A stretch of 64,000 bases of DNA, taken from NCBI GenBank assembly GCA_963668605.1, contig OY764903.1, positions 6,634,001 through 6,698,000 of the forward strand, in the 5' to 3' direction. Source of the stretch: G963668605 sp963668605 (GTDB lineage Bacteria > Acidobacteriota > Terriglobia > Bryobacterales > Bryobacteraceae). Below the pieces are notes generated by a model. That model did not search any database. It saw nothing but the letters and a program-made list of their open reading frames with translations, and was not told the origin of the DNA. Positions 23,611-33,038 of this stretch are shown here, piece after piece. The position numbers and the translations under genes were made by a program. The first letter of the stretch is position 1, and each line of letters starts with the position of its first letter.

Positions 23611-26286
23611 ATGGCACGATGGACCAAGACCGCATCAGCAGGAAGCGTTACCGCGAGTGGACCCCAAGCTCCCGGTGACGTGACCATTACGGGCGCGATC
23701 GTGTCGTATTCGGCTCCCGATGCGGCCGGGAAGAGACAGATCATTCCCGAAATCACCTTCACCGCGCCCACTCCGCTTGGGACTTTCCTGGGAGTGCATG
23801 CCTATGCCGAAACTCCGGCTCTTACCGGGAACGAAGAAAGGGCCGGGAGCGCTGTTGCTGGTTCTGCCGTCGCCGGGAATGATGAAGGCAGAATCGATCT
23901 TGGCAAGTACACCTACATCGCCGCCCAGAAGCTGGATGATGGCTCGTACAAAGTGCGCTTGTCTGCCCTTTGTGAACCCGAAGTGGAACAGACCTGGCGC
24001 GTATCGTTGACCAGCTTCTCCGATCAGGTCGACAACAAACTATCGCCGGCAACGGGTGCGAGCCCATCACCCAACATCACCTTCCAGGCCAAGCCTTACT
24101 CTGGATTAGCCAATGGCGTGGAATGGGCGCCGAACCCCACGAGTCCCGTTGTTGACGTCGTGTATGAATGGCGGGAATCGAAGTGGTACTACCAGGTTCG
24201 TTCTTCCTGGACCGATCCAACCTACAACGAGTTCAAAGACCGTTATGCTCAGTTCGCGGGCGTCGAAGTCACGATCTACGGTCCCACCGGCGATCCTGAG
24301 AAACATCGTGTCGCCAAGGGAAACCTGCAATGGATCAGCGACTGGAAGCCCGTCCCGGAACAAGCGGAACAGTTCTCGATCTGCTTCCCGGCATACGATG
24401 TTCAAGGCCGCGCCAACGGCATCAATGATTGGATCACGCCGGCGCTTGGCTTCACGGTCACTCCGCAAGCTCCGTCGATTGCGGTAACAGGGCAGACCGC
24501 CAAAGCCAACTTCTCCAAGAACGTCGATGGCGGCGAGACGTACAACTTCAGCGGCTCTTTCACGGAGCCTAGCGATCCAACATATCGAGGCTGCATCCCG
24601 ATCGCTCGTTATCCGCTTGGCGACGGAACGTACTTTGAATCACGCTTGCCCGATTGCGGCAAAGGCACGACTACATTCGAGACGCCGTTCTGGACGATCC
24701 ACGAAGAGCGGACATGGGAAGTTCGATTTGTAAGCTACGACGCCAACAACAACGAAACGGACGTCAACACCGCGCCTGTTGTCAGCGGCATTCTCGTCAA
24801 AGCGCAGACCGCGGGCGGATTGAGCGGTCCTCGTATCACGGGAGAGATTCCCGGTGCGAGCATCACGCACGTTGCCATCGATTCGTTCTCTGGGACGTTG
24901 CCCATTTCCAAGATCAATAACCTGGAAACGTTCAGCATTGGTTCCTTCTCGGGGACGTTGCCAATCAGCAAGATCAGCAACCTTGGAACGTTCAACATCA
25001 GTGATTTCACCGGCACGATCGGGATCGACAAGATCAACAATCTTGGAACGTTCTCGATCGGGAACTTCGCAGGCCAGATCGGAATTGACAAGATCAGCAA
25101 CCTGAGTTCGTTCAGCATCGGCAACTTCGCCGGCAATCTCGATGTTGGTAAAGTAGCCAATCTTGGAACATTCTCGATCGGTTCGTTTGCGGGCGTGATC
25201 ACGACGGCTCAGATCCAAGATGGTTTCCTGGCCGATCTGAAGAAGTTCGCTGATGACCTGCGGCCGATCACAAGAGTTGCAACACTCCCGGCTCTGCCCA
25301 GTGCTGCGTATCCCGTCAACACGATCGTTCTCAATCAGGCCGATTCCAAGCTCTACAAGAACGCAGCGGGAACATGGACGACCGTTGCGGCCTCAGACAC
25401 GATCACCGGCAAGATCAGCAGCGGCGATATTCTCTCGGTAAACGCTGGGACAATCAACGGCCAGATCAACGCGGGCGTCATCACGCACGTTGCGGTCAGC
25501 CAGTTCGCCGGGACGTTGAGCACGACGCAATGCAGCTCGATCAGCATCAGCTCGTTCAACGGCAACCTGGATGTTTCCCGCCTTACGAATCTAAGCACGC
25601 TGGCCATTTCGAGCTTTTCAGGAAACCTGGACGCTTCCAGAGTGGCCAACATCACGGCCATCAACATCGGCTCCTTCGCCGGGAACCTGGATGTTTCACG
25701 AGTCGCCAACTTGGGAACGCTGAGCATCAACACGTTCTCCGGCTCGATCTCCAGTCTGAACGCAGGGACCGTTACGCTGACTGGTCAATGGGGAGATAGC
25801 GCGATCTCCGGCCTCAAAGCCAGTAAGCTCATCGCGGACACCATCGCGGTGAACATCGTGATGACATCACCGGATATTCGCAGCTACGACGCATCTTGGG
25901 GCAATGTTCGCATCTATCAGGGCATTCTCGATGTTTACAACACGAGCGGAACTGATCACTTCAAGGCGCTTGGCGGATACGCAATCGCCTCCAGAGCATC
26001 CGGCCCAACGGCGAACATGGACCCGACGGGTTTCTCTATCTTGGACAGCTACGGATTCCCTGCGGGGAGTCTCACGGCCGCGTCCGGCTTCAAGATGATG
26101 TTCCAGAACTATCTGAAAGCTCAAATCGACGCTTCGGGAAACGCACTGTTTGCTGATCTGAAGTGGACGGGATACTTGAAAGGCCCGTGGTCGGCGGACA
26201 CGTACCTCGCCTGGAATCCCAAGGGCAAGATCGCATTCTACGACGCATCCGGCAACTTCGTTGGCTGGATCCCGGTGATGAACTAA
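23611..26286 (+). CDS. Tail fibre protein with 20-residue repeats
   Basis: The 891-residue protein starts with three beta-sandwich, fibronectin-like segments (to about residue 410). Then come five perfect-period 20-residue repeats of the type SFSGTLPISKINNLETFSIG, a linker with LPALPSAAYPVNTIVLNQ, and three to four more repeats of the type SFSGNLDASRVANITAINIG. Such repeats suggest a beta-solenoid or trimeric fibre shaft. The C-terminal 150 residues form a distinct tip. It follows the hub gene directly and probably makes the central fibre or a side fibre. Its receptor is unknown. Confidence 0.75.
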   Translation: MARWTKTASAGSVTASGPQAPGDVTITGAIVSYSAPDAAGKRQIIPEITFTAPTPLGTFLGVHAYAETPALTGNEERAGSAVAGSAVAGNDEGRIDLGKYTYIAAQKLDDGSYKVRLSALCEPEVEQTWRVSLTSFSDQVDNKLSPATGASPSPNITFQAKPYSGLANGVEWAPNPTSPVVDVVYEWRESKWYYQVRSSWTDPTYNEFKDRYAQFAGVEVTIYGPTGDPEKHRVAKGNLQWISDWKPVPEQAEQFSICFPAYDVQGRANGINDWITPALGFTVTPQAPSIAVTGQTAKANFSKNVDGGETYNFSGSFTEPSDPTYRGCIPIARYPLGDGTYFESRLPDCGKGTTTFETPFWTIHEERTWEVRFVSYDANNNETDVNTAPVVSGILVKAQTAGGLSGPRITGEIPGASITHVAIDSFSGTLPISKINNLETFSIGSFSGTLPISKISNLGTFNISDFTGTIGIDKINNLGTFSIGNFAGQIGIDKISNLSSFSIGNFAGNLDVGKVANLGTFSIGSFAGVITTAQIQDGFLADLKKFADDLRPITRVATLPALPSAAYPVNTIVLNQADSKLYKNAAGTWTTVAASDTITGKISSGDILSVNAGTINGQINAGVITHVAVSQFAGTLSTTQCSSISISSFNGNLDVSRLTNLSTLAISSFSGNLDASRVANITAINIGSFAGNLDVSRVANLGTLSINTFSGSISSLNAGTVTLTGQWGDSAISGLKASKLIADTIAVNIVMTSPDIRSYDASWGNVRIYQGILDVYNTSGTDHFKALGGYAIASRASGPTANMDPTGFSILDSYGFPAGSLTAASGFKMMFQNYLKAQIDASGNALFADLKWTGYLKGPWSADTYLAWNPKGKIAFYDASGNFVGWIPVMN
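24883..25200 (+). repeat. Tandem 60-bp repeat array 1 in the tail-fibre gene
   Basis: Five units of exactly 60 bp, with starts at 24883, 24943, 25003, 25063 and 25123, plus a partial sixth at 25183, encode 20-residue units beginning S/N/D-F-x-G. Because the period is a multiple of three, gain or loss of units keeps the frame. Confidence 0.85.
25552..25731 (+). repeat. Tandem 60-bp repeat array 2 in the tail-fibre gene
   Basis: Three 60-bp units start at 25552, 25612 and 25672, with a partial unit at 25732 and a degenerate unit just upstream. They encode SFxGNLDxSRxxN-type units related to array 1. The two arrays are separated by about 350 bp encoding a non-repeated linker. Confidence 0.8.
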
Positions 26287-26308
26287 CGACCGAAAGGACT
26301 CATAACTT

Positions 26309-28045
26309 ATGGCATGGCCAATCACGATCGCAGCCGGCACGACAATCCCGGCGAGTTGGTATCCCGCGGTGTCGAACGGAATGCAACATTGGCAAGGGCA
26401 GGTTGACGCCAACGGACAGAACCTGGTCAACGTAGCCACCCTATCGTCGTCGAATCTGTTGCTATCTGGCGCAGTGGCGCTGAAGTTCACCGGCTCCGAC
26501 TTCAAGTACACCGAATGCGAATCGGCGCATCTCGCATTTAATAAGAAGCGCGGCTCGTACAGTTATTATTGGCGTGTCACTGATGACGGCCTGCGGGCAG
26601 GGGCCAACAACTTCCAGGCCATGGAGTTGACGGACATCGGCGACCTGAACATCGGCGGGCAGCTCATGGAGTCGGCTGGCCTTGGTTCCTACAACGGTCG
26701 GAGAGTTCCTTACGGAGACCTGAATAACGCCTCCGTCAACGGATTCTGGGATGTTGACGCCACCACGCTGAACAAGCCTTCCGGCTGCTCGACGTATGGC
26801 AGCGCCATCACTGCGAATCACGCCAGCAACACCCGCGCTCAGCTCTGCATGTCGGCACAGCCTGGCGCCACAAACGCGATGTGGATTCGGCATTCCGCCA
26901 GTTGGGGAGACACGATTACCTGGGAGCCGTGGTCGCAGTTCGCGATTCAAGGGCAGGATGTGACGTTTACGAAGGTCGGCATCGGAACGACAAGCCCTAG
27001 CACTCTGCTTGCGCTGAAAAAGAATGCCGATGGCTCCATCGGCCCAACGATTACGCTCCAGAACGACGGCGGCGGCGCTGGAACTGGGTCTTCCATCGAC
27101 TTTGTTGCGGCTCAGTTTCCACAGTCGGTGGGTTCGCGCATCTCTGCGATTGACGACGGGAACTACAGCCAGAATCTGATCTTTTCAACTAAGACCCCCG
27201 GACCTGTAGGTGCAGGTTCGTTGGTTGAACGTATGCGCATTATGTCGAGCGGCAACGTCGGCATCGGCACGACGAACCCGGCAGCAAAGTTCGTTGTGGC
27301 CGGTGGCAACCCCGGCAATCTGTTCTCCGCAGATCCAGACACGAACACCTTTTCGTTCGTGAGCAGCGGTGGGCAGAACACGTCTTTCGATGCTCTGCGG
27401 AACGCGCTGTTTGCAAAGAGTACGGGAGCCCTGGCGTCACTACTCCAGTTCTTCGGTGAAGCTCCCTATGGCTATCTTCCAGCCGCTACCGGCGGGGCCA
27501 TCGTTCTCAATGGGACGTCCAACAGCAATGACGGATCGGTGAGAATCTATTCCAGCGCCGGTGGAGCCCCGGTCGAACGGATAACGGTTCTGAATAACGG
27601 AAACGTCGGGATCGGAACGACGAACGCCACCAACTTGCTTACGTTGCTCTATAACGACCCGAACGCCATGAAGATCGTTGGCAACTCGTCTAACTCCGTG
27701 GGCCTCACAATAGAGAACACTGTTGCGGGTGGCGCATCGTGGTCTCTCTGTTCGTCGGGCGGTCAAGTCGCTCCTGCGGGATCGCTTCTCTTCTACCAGA
27801 ACGGTGTCGGCGTGGGGCCTGTGATTGCTAACTCTGGGAACCTCGGTTTGGCTGGCGTCACCGATCCAAAAGCATCCATCCACACCATTGGCCGCGTTAT
27901 CCAAGGCCTTCCAGCGACACAACCAACCGACCCCGAACTCTCCAACAACACGATGAATATGTGGATCTCTGGAAACACTCTCCTCTTCCGCGTTCGCTGC
28001 GGGGATGGAGTCATCCGTCAGGGGAGCATTGCTCTCATCGCATAA
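26309..28045 (+). CDS. Tail fibre / receptor-binding protein with pyocin-knob-like domain
   Basis: The 578-residue protein has an N-terminal attachment segment (MAWPITIAAGTTIPASWYPA). At about residues 137-215 a pyocin-knob-like domain (NGFWDVDATTLNKPSG, then TITWEPWSQF) is followed by at least three VGIGTT motifs spaced along the fibre. The C-terminus (MWISGNTLLFRVRCGDG) ends in short strands. Pyocin knobs occur in phage and pyocin fibres that bind surface glycans. An AAAGGA site precedes the ATG. It is the most distal large gene of the late operon and the best candidate for host recognition. Confidence 0.75.
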   Translation: MAWPITIAAGTTIPASWYPAVSNGMQHWQGQVDANGQNLVNVATLSSSNLLLSGAVALKFTGSDFKYTECESAHLAFNKKRGSYSYYWRVTDDGLRAGANNFQAMELTDIGDLNIGGQLMESAGLGSYNGRRVPYGDLNNASVNGFWDVDATTLNKPSGCSTYGSAITANHASNTRAQLCMSAQPGATNAMWIRHSASWGDTITWEPWSQFAIQGQDVTFTKVGIGTTSPSTLLALKKNADGSIGPTITLQNDGGGAGTGSSIDFVAAQFPQSVGSRISAIDDGNYSQNLIFSTKTPGPVGAGSLVERMRIMSSGNVGIGTTNPAAKFVVAGGNPGNLFSADPDTNTFSFVSSGGQNTSFDALRNALFAKSTGALASLLQFFGEAPYGYLPAATGGAIVLNGTSNSNDGSVRIYSSAGGAPVERITVLNNGNVGIGTTNATNLLTLLYNDPNAMKIVGNSSNSVGLTIENTVAGGASWSLCSSGGQVAPAGSLLFYQNGVGVGPVIANSGNLGLAGVTDPKASIHTIGRVIQGLPATQPTDPELSNNTMNMWISGNTLLFRVRCGDGVIRQGSIALIA

Positions 28046-28056
28046 AGGAAATCACT

Positions 28057-28422
28057 ATGCCCGAAACCTACCAACCCATCAACATCACGTGGACGCAGCA
28101 AGGCGCTGAGTCCTTCAACTGGACGATCCCGGCCGAAGCTGTGGCCTCGATCACGGCGTATATCGCCACACAGACCAAGATGGAATCCGCGCCGATGACG
28201 GACCCGGACGGACACCCGTACATCAACTACGCTGCGGTGCCGAAGTACGCCGGAGTGGGCGACTACATCATCCAGACGTTGATGACGGCCGCCATTCAGC
28301 CGGTTCTTGGCGCATTTCCTCCGGCCGCGGTTGTTGCGCTGCAGGATGAGGCCAAAGCCAAAGCTGCTGAAGTTGAAGCCGCAAAGCAAGCCGCACTTTC
28401 CCAAGTTTTAATTCCGGTCTAA
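28057..28422 (+). CDS. Small distal phage protein, possibly fibre-associated
   Basis: From MPETYQPINITWTQQG the protein is 121 residues, with an AAAGGA site upstream. The first half is mixed and aromatic; the last 40 residues form an Ala/Lys/Glu-rich helix (ALQDEAKAKAAEVEAAKQAA). No family is recognised. Its position just after the fibre suggests a fibre chaperone or cap, but that is only context. Confidence 0.55.
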   Translation: MPETYQPINITWTQQGAESFNWTIPAEAVASITAYIATQTKMESAPMTDPDGHPYINYAAVPKYAGVGDYIIQTLMTAAIQPVLGAFPPAAVVALQDEAKAKAAEVEAAKQAALSQVLIPV

Positions 28423-28452
28423 AGCCGGATGGAGTGTTCAGAAAGGATAAAA

Positions 28453-28719
28453 ATGAAAAAAACCAAGGTAGTCGACCATCAACTCACACCCGAAGAGCAG
28501 GATCTGCTCGCGAGCTTCCAACGTCGTTTGGTCGCGATTCAGACGGAACTCCAGGCGCAATACAACGGAGTGCTCCAAGGGCTCATCGTTGCACACAACC
28601 TGCCGAAACGTGCCGGCGGATATTTGCTTTCTCCGGACGGCTCCAGGCTGCTCTCGGCTCCGGAGCCGGGGCAGGAGGAGCAATCCGCCCGCGCGGACCC
28701 GGCACCTCCGAAAAAGTAA
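28453..28719 (+). CDS. Small distal phage protein (88 aa), unknown
   Basis: The start MKKTKVVDHQLTPEEQ has an AAAGGA site nine bases upstream; a longer frame begins at 28429 but has no comparable site. The first 60 residues are helical and charged, and the last 25 are Pro/Glu/Ala-rich. There is no membrane segment, so it is not an obvious holin. It is the last plus-strand phage gene before a transposase fragment of host type, so it marks the right edge of recognisable phage sequence. Confidence 0.55.
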   Translation: MKKTKVVDHQLTPEEQDLLASFQRRLVAIQTELQAQYNGVLQGLIVAHNLPKRAGGYLLSPDGSRLLSAPEPGQEEQSARADPAPPKK

Positions 28720-28727
28720 GCCCACCA

Positions 28728-28841
28728 CCGCGAGCGGAGGATGCGATTCTCGGCGATCAGGTATTCATTCTGCACCAGCAGGCGCTGGTTCACAAAGCCA
28801 GTCACGTACGCCAGCAGCCGCACCCATACGTTGTCGCGCAT
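28728..28841 (-). pseudogene. N-terminal fragment of an integrase-core transposase
   Basis: About 38 codons read MRDNVWVRLLAYVTGFVN and on to ENRILRSR. This resembles the start of integrase-core (rve) transposases I recall from Acidobacteria and related soil bacteria, which run to about 350 residues. After that the frame continues into phage sequence with no family character. The fragment probably records an insertion or deletion at the right phage boundary. Confidence 0.55.
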
Positions 28842-29089
28842 GGTGAGTGAACATCATACGCGGTTTGTTGAGTAAGTTGAATAACCGGTGCGATGGATAT
28901 TTTGGCTATACGGGGTTTCGAGAGTGACGGCTTCACGTGTGGGCGAACCTCCAAACTACACCGGCAAGCACGAAAAGAAGAGAGAAAGAACAATCCGCGT
29001 CTTAACCACGATCCTGTCTTTCTGCTGTTCTGCTTTCGTTCACCGGCTTGGGCGGGGTACGTGCAATCCACGGAAGACCACAAGTGCCG

Positions 29090-32000
29090 TCACCACGTGA
29101 GCCGTAGCGTCAACTGAAGCTGACGCGCGGGATTCCCTGATGCACGGGTGTCCAGGATGCCAGCCCCGCCGACTGAGTTGGGGTTTCCCGGATGGTTCAA
29201 TATGTTGAAGAAGTCCGCGTTGAAACGTATGCGCAACCCCTCCCGGATGGCGATCGTCTTGAACAGAGAGGCGTCGAGGCTCCACTGGCGGGGGCCCGGG
29301 AAGAACTGGTTCTGCCAGGGATGCATGCCGGGATCGTAAGTGGTCTGCTGCACCGTGCCATCCTTCAGCGGTATCCACACCGTGTTGGTGCCATAGTACG
29401 GGTACATCGGATCGGTAGGGTTCGGGTTCTGAGGCCAGGGATTTAATGGCTGTCCCGCGGGCGTGTAGTTGGCCGGTACGCCGCAAACTCCCGTGCACTG
29501 GCCGGACGCAGCGTGGGTATTGATCTGGTTCGCCGGAATGTAGCCGTTCCACCACAGATAGCCCGGCCAGCAGGTGCCACCGCGGCAGTCCTGGATGGGG
29601 TATTTGTAGCCGTACGTCTGGATTTTCTCACCGGTGGGATAAATGCCCGTCGGGAGAGCAAAATAGGTACTCCGCAAGCTTCCCGTGCCGGCCACCTGCC
29701 AGCCGCCGATGAACTTGTTCAGAACCCCGCCTGCATTGCGCCCCACCAACTTTCCGTTGCCGAACGGCAGGTCGGCGATCCAGTTCCAGTTCACCCGGTG
29801 TTTGGGAATGCTGGTATCGCGATAGTAATTGACGAAGCGATTCAGTTGATTGAAGTCCGCCGGGACGGCGCCCGGCAGGAACTGGTCGGGAGTTGGAATG
29901 GTATTTGGGATGAGAGCCCCGTTCCCGCCCGCTGCCATGTTGTTGTTGATGTTGTAGGAGACCTGGAAACCGAAACCCCGGTGATAGCGCCGCTCCAGTT
30001 CGAACTGCATGCCGTTGTAGTTGGCCCAGCCGGTCTTCATGTACTCCCCGTAAGTGCCGATCGCCTGCTGATCCCAGGGACGTTCGGCCACGTTGGCGAA
30101 CTCGCCAGTTGGCGCCTTTTGGCCGGTGGTCATGAAATAGACGTAGGCGGGCGGGATGTCGTTGAACGTGTACTCCTGCTCCAGATGAGAGCTGTGGCCA
30201 CCCACGTATGCGATACGTGCGACAGTGTTGCTCATAACCTGCTTTTCCAGCGTCATGTTCCAGTTCTGCACACGGGCATCCGGCTGATGCGGATCGAAAT
30301 AGATAAGCTGGCTGCTGCCCCGCGTAATGGAGGAAGCATTGCTCACGTCGATGATGTTCCGGCTGTTGACGCCGGCGTAGACCGTGGGAACCGAGCGCAA
30401 TAGATAGTTGGAGATGCCATCCGGCGACTGGGCGGCGTTGTTAAGCTGGTAGGGGAACGTCGCAGTAAAGGGCGCCGTCGATCTCATGATATTAGTCCAG
30501 GTCCTGATAAGGATCGGAAAGTAGGAATTACTGTAGCCGCCGCGGATCACGAAAGAGCGCTTGCCCTCTCCCGCCAGATAGGCAAACCCCGCGCGGGGCC
30601 CGGCGTCCTTCCAGTTGCCGTACATCAGGCTCTGCGGCAGCCCGGCCTGCTGGTACGACTCAAACTTCACGCCAGTAGCTTCGAGCCGGTTCACAATCGA
30701 GGGCAGCGTCGCCCCCAGGCGGTACATGGTGTCCAGGCTAGTGCCGAGAACGACCGCGCGCCGCTGCTTGTCGTAACCAATCATCACACCGTTTTTCTCG
30801 AACGAGGCCGGCCTCATCTCCCAACGCAACCCCAGGTTCAGGGTCAGGCGCGAAGTCGCCTTGTAGTTGTCCTGAAAATAGAGTGCGTATTCGCGGGAGC
30901 GAACGTAATAGTAGCCACGGGTGAGCCGGGGTGCGTAGTTCATCACACCCAGATACATGTTGGCCAGATTGTTTCCGGTCTGGGCTGTGGCCAGCGGATT
31001 GGTTCGCGACGACGATGGGTTATACAGCGCGGTTGCCAGCGTTCCAAAATCGAACGAGCCCACCAACCCGCCCATGTCGGGCATGACGTTGAGCTGGTCG
31101 TTGCGAAGATGGACGCCGAACTGGAGTTGGTGCCGCCCCCGCACCTTGGTGAAGCCGTCGTCGACGATGAAGTAGTTCGAAGCCGAACCCTGGCGTCCCC
31201 CATCCTTGTACACATAACTCAAGCCGTTAGAAGATATGTTCGGCCATCCAGTCGCATCGAACGGGTTGGGCAGACCGAGGACGTCCAACCACTTAGTGTT
31301 CCGGTCGGTATTTACTCCCCGCAGGCCGCGGCTGGCGCTAACTAACAGCTCGTTGAAGGCAGTCGGGCTGAAGATGTGCACCTCGGAGAGCGCCAGGCTC
31401 TGATTCGGCCCGATGCTCGAGTAGTTACCCACCACGCCGTTCAACATAGGCGGGTCACCGGGTGTAGGAACTTTACGGTAAGAGTCGCTCTTGGTGTACC
31501 GTGCGTAAAGCTGGTCCCGATCGCTGAAGTGGTGGTCGATGCGGGCCGTCATCGTGCGTTGAGTCAAAGGAGTGGGCACCGGTCCGAACCAGTTGGTGTC
31601 TACCAGCGGATTCACCTGTGAGAGCGTCGGCAGCGGCGTGATGCTATAAAGATATTTCGCGATCGGATTCAGCCGTGCCGGGTCGATCACGTTCAACTGC
31701 CCCTGGTAGGAGAACTGCTGGCGCGCCCAGGTGGCCGGGTTGGTGGTCAGGGGGTCGTAGATCTTGCTCTGCCGGCCCTGGACGTCCGCTAATCCCCGGA
31801 AATCGCCGTTGCGCATAGCCTCGGTGGGCAACGAGAACGCCTGAGTGGTCGCGCTCATGTTGCGGGCGTCCTCCCAGGCGAAGAACCAGAAGGTGCGATT
31901 CCTGCCGTTGTACAACTTGGGAAGGATGACCGGGCCGCCCACGGAGGCGCCGAACTCGTTGCGCACCAGGTGTGGCGGCTTGGTGTAGAAATCCGTGCGC

Positions 32001-32758
32001 GCCCGCGCTACGCCCACACCATTGTTGCGGGCCGTCTCAAAAGCCGTCCCATGGATCTGGTTGGTGCCGCTCTTAGTGGACATAACCACCGTGGTTGGGC
32101 GCGCGAACTTCGCCGAGGAGCTGTTGTTTTCAACCTTGAACTCCTGGATGGTGTCCAGGCCCGGCGGCCGGGCAACGGAGTCCTCGAAGCGGCTGGTAAA
32201 GACCGCGCCGTCCTGGACCCACTCCAGCGTGCCCGCTTCTTCCCCGTAAGCACGCACGCCCTCCATTCCGGGGATGGTTGAGAGCAATGCCGTCACGTAA
32301 CGGCCGTTGATCGGCAGTTGCTCGATCCGCTGCTGCTCCAAAACGTGGCCCAGTGTGGGATTATCGGACGTCAGCATGGGTGTAACGTCTTTGACGGATA
32401 CTTGCGTGGCCGTCTGCCCGACCGCCAAGATAACGTCCACGACAGCGTCCTGCTGCACCTGTACAGTGAGGGCGCCCTCGAACTTCTCCATACCTGGCGC
32501 CTCGATAACCAGGCGGTAAGAGCCCGGCAATACGGCAGGAAACAAATAGAAGCCGACTTCGTTAGTGGCGCTCTTCGGGGCCACATTCGTGGCCGTGTTC
32601 GTCAGCATGACTGAAGCACCGGCGATCGCCGCCTTACTCTGGTCCCGCACAGTGCCGCGCACCGTGCTGGTACTGGCCTGCGGCCAAGCGAGGGAAACCA
32701 GTAGCGTCTGGGCAAAGAGCAGCGCCAGAGGAACGTTCACACTATGGCATCTTTCCAC
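29090..32758 (-). CDS. Oar/TonB-dependent-receptor-like outer membrane protein
   Basis: This 1222-residue protein has a signal peptide (LALLFAQTLLVSLAWPQA), a carboxypeptidase-regulatory-like Ig domain (about residues 33-115), a plug-like segment (IEQLPINGRYVTALLSTIPG; TVVMSTKSGTNQIHG) and a long beta-barrel region ending LQLTLRLTW, with the terminal aromatic residue typical of outer-membrane proteins. Such Oar-like proteins are greatly expanded in Solibacter-type Acidobacteriota and are thought to import large substrates. It most resembles the receptor at the right edge of the window. No regulator or partner lies beside it, and a compound insertion sits upstream. Confidence 0.88.
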   Translation of the reverse strand: MERCHSVNVPLALLFAQTLLVSLAWPQASTSTVRGTVRDQSKAAIAGASVMLTNTATNVAPKSATNEVGFYLFPAVLPGSYRLVIEAPGMEKFEGALTVQVQQDAVVDVILAVGQTATQVSVKDVTPMLTSDNPTLGHVLEQQRIEQLPINGRYVTALLSTIPGMEGVRAYGEEAGTLEWVQDGAVFTSRFEDSVARPPGLDTIQEFKVENNSSSAKFARPTTVVMSTKSGTNQIHGTAFETARNNGVGVARARTDFYTKPPHLVRNEFGASVGGPVILPKLYNGRNRTFWFFAWEDARNMSATTQAFSLPTEAMRNGDFRGLADVQGRQSKIYDPLTTNPATWARQQFSYQGQLNVIDPARLNPIAKYLYSITPLPTLSQVNPLVDTNWFGPVPTPLTQRTMTARIDHHFSDRDQLYARYTKSDSYRKVPTPGDPPMLNGVVGNYSSIGPNQSLALSEVHIFSPTAFNELLVSASRGLRGVNTDRNTKWLDVLGLPNPFDATGWPNISSNGLSYVYKDGGRQGSASNYFIVDDGFTKVRGRHQLQFGVHLRNDQLNVMPDMGGLVGSFDFGTLATALYNPSSSRTNPLATAQTGNNLANMYLGVMNYAPRLTRGYYYVRSREYALYFQDNYKATSRLTLNLGLRWEMRPASFEKNGVMIGYDKQRRAVVLGTSLDTMYRLGATLPSIVNRLEATGVKFESYQQAGLPQSLMYGNWKDAGPRAGFAYLAGEGKRSFVIRGGYSNSYFPILIRTWTNIMRSTAPFTATFPYQLNNAAQSPDGISNYLLRSVPTVYAGVNSRNIIDVSNASSITRGSSQLIYFDPHQPDARVQNWNMTLEKQVMSNTVARIAYVGGHSSHLEQEYTFNDIPPAYVYFMTTGQKAPTGEFANVAERPWDQQAIGTYGEYMKTGWANYNGMQFELERRYHRGFGFQVSYNINNNMAAGGNGALIPNTIPTPDQFLPGAVPADFNQLNRFVNYYRDTSIPKHRVNWNWIADLPFGNGKLVGRNAGGVLNKFIGGWQVAGTGSLRSTYFALPTGIYPTGEKIQTYGYKYPIQDCRGGTCWPGYLWWNGYIPANQINTHAASGQCTGVCGVPANYTPAGQPLNPWPQNPNPTDPMYPYYGTNTVWIPLKDGTVQQTTYDPGMHPWQNQFFPGPRQWSLDASLFKTIAIREGLRIRFNADFFNILNHPGNPNSVGGAGILDTRASGNPARQLQLTLRLTW

Positions 32759-32980
32759 GTCACCCCCCCCTTTAAGCTAATGTGAGATCGGGCAGTCCTC
32801 CGATCATCACCATAATGTTGTTCACTTCAGAACTTCAGGGCGAATTCCCTCAGCGTCTCGCGCAAGGTTGGCCGATTCCAAACCGGGCAGTAAATTTCTG
32901 TTCGATCAGCCGCTCGCCGGGCACTCAGTAAAGAATAATATGGAGAAGCTATAGTCTATAAGCCATCAGGATCCCTGTCA

Positions 32981-32996
32981 AGGCACAGTTCCGGCA
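32981..32996 (+). repeat. 16-bp direct repeat, left copy (target duplication of compound IS)
   Basis: AGGCACAGTTCCGGCA occurs here and again at 35848-35863. The two copies bracket the ISNCY-type element with its nested IS5 element. Long target duplications are known for IS1202-type members of this group, so a target-site duplication is likely. Confidence 0.65.
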
Positions 32997-33038
32997 TTGT
33001 CAACGGTTATTAGAAATGTCCCCATGCTCCGTTCATTA

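Noticed and set aside
24883..25731. CRISPR-like repeat array
   Set aside because: The 60-bp units are contiguous, coding and in frame, without unique spacers or cas genes.
23611..28045. Diversity-generating retroelement acting on tail fibres
   Set aside because: No reverse transcriptase and no template/variable repeat pair were seen near the fibre genes.
2107..28719. Gene transfer agent instead of a prophage
   Set aside because: The gene order is lambda-like with GpA-type terminase, gpW, FII and M/L/J-like genes, and toxin-antitoxin cargo. Nothing points to the GTA type, though domestication cannot be excluded.
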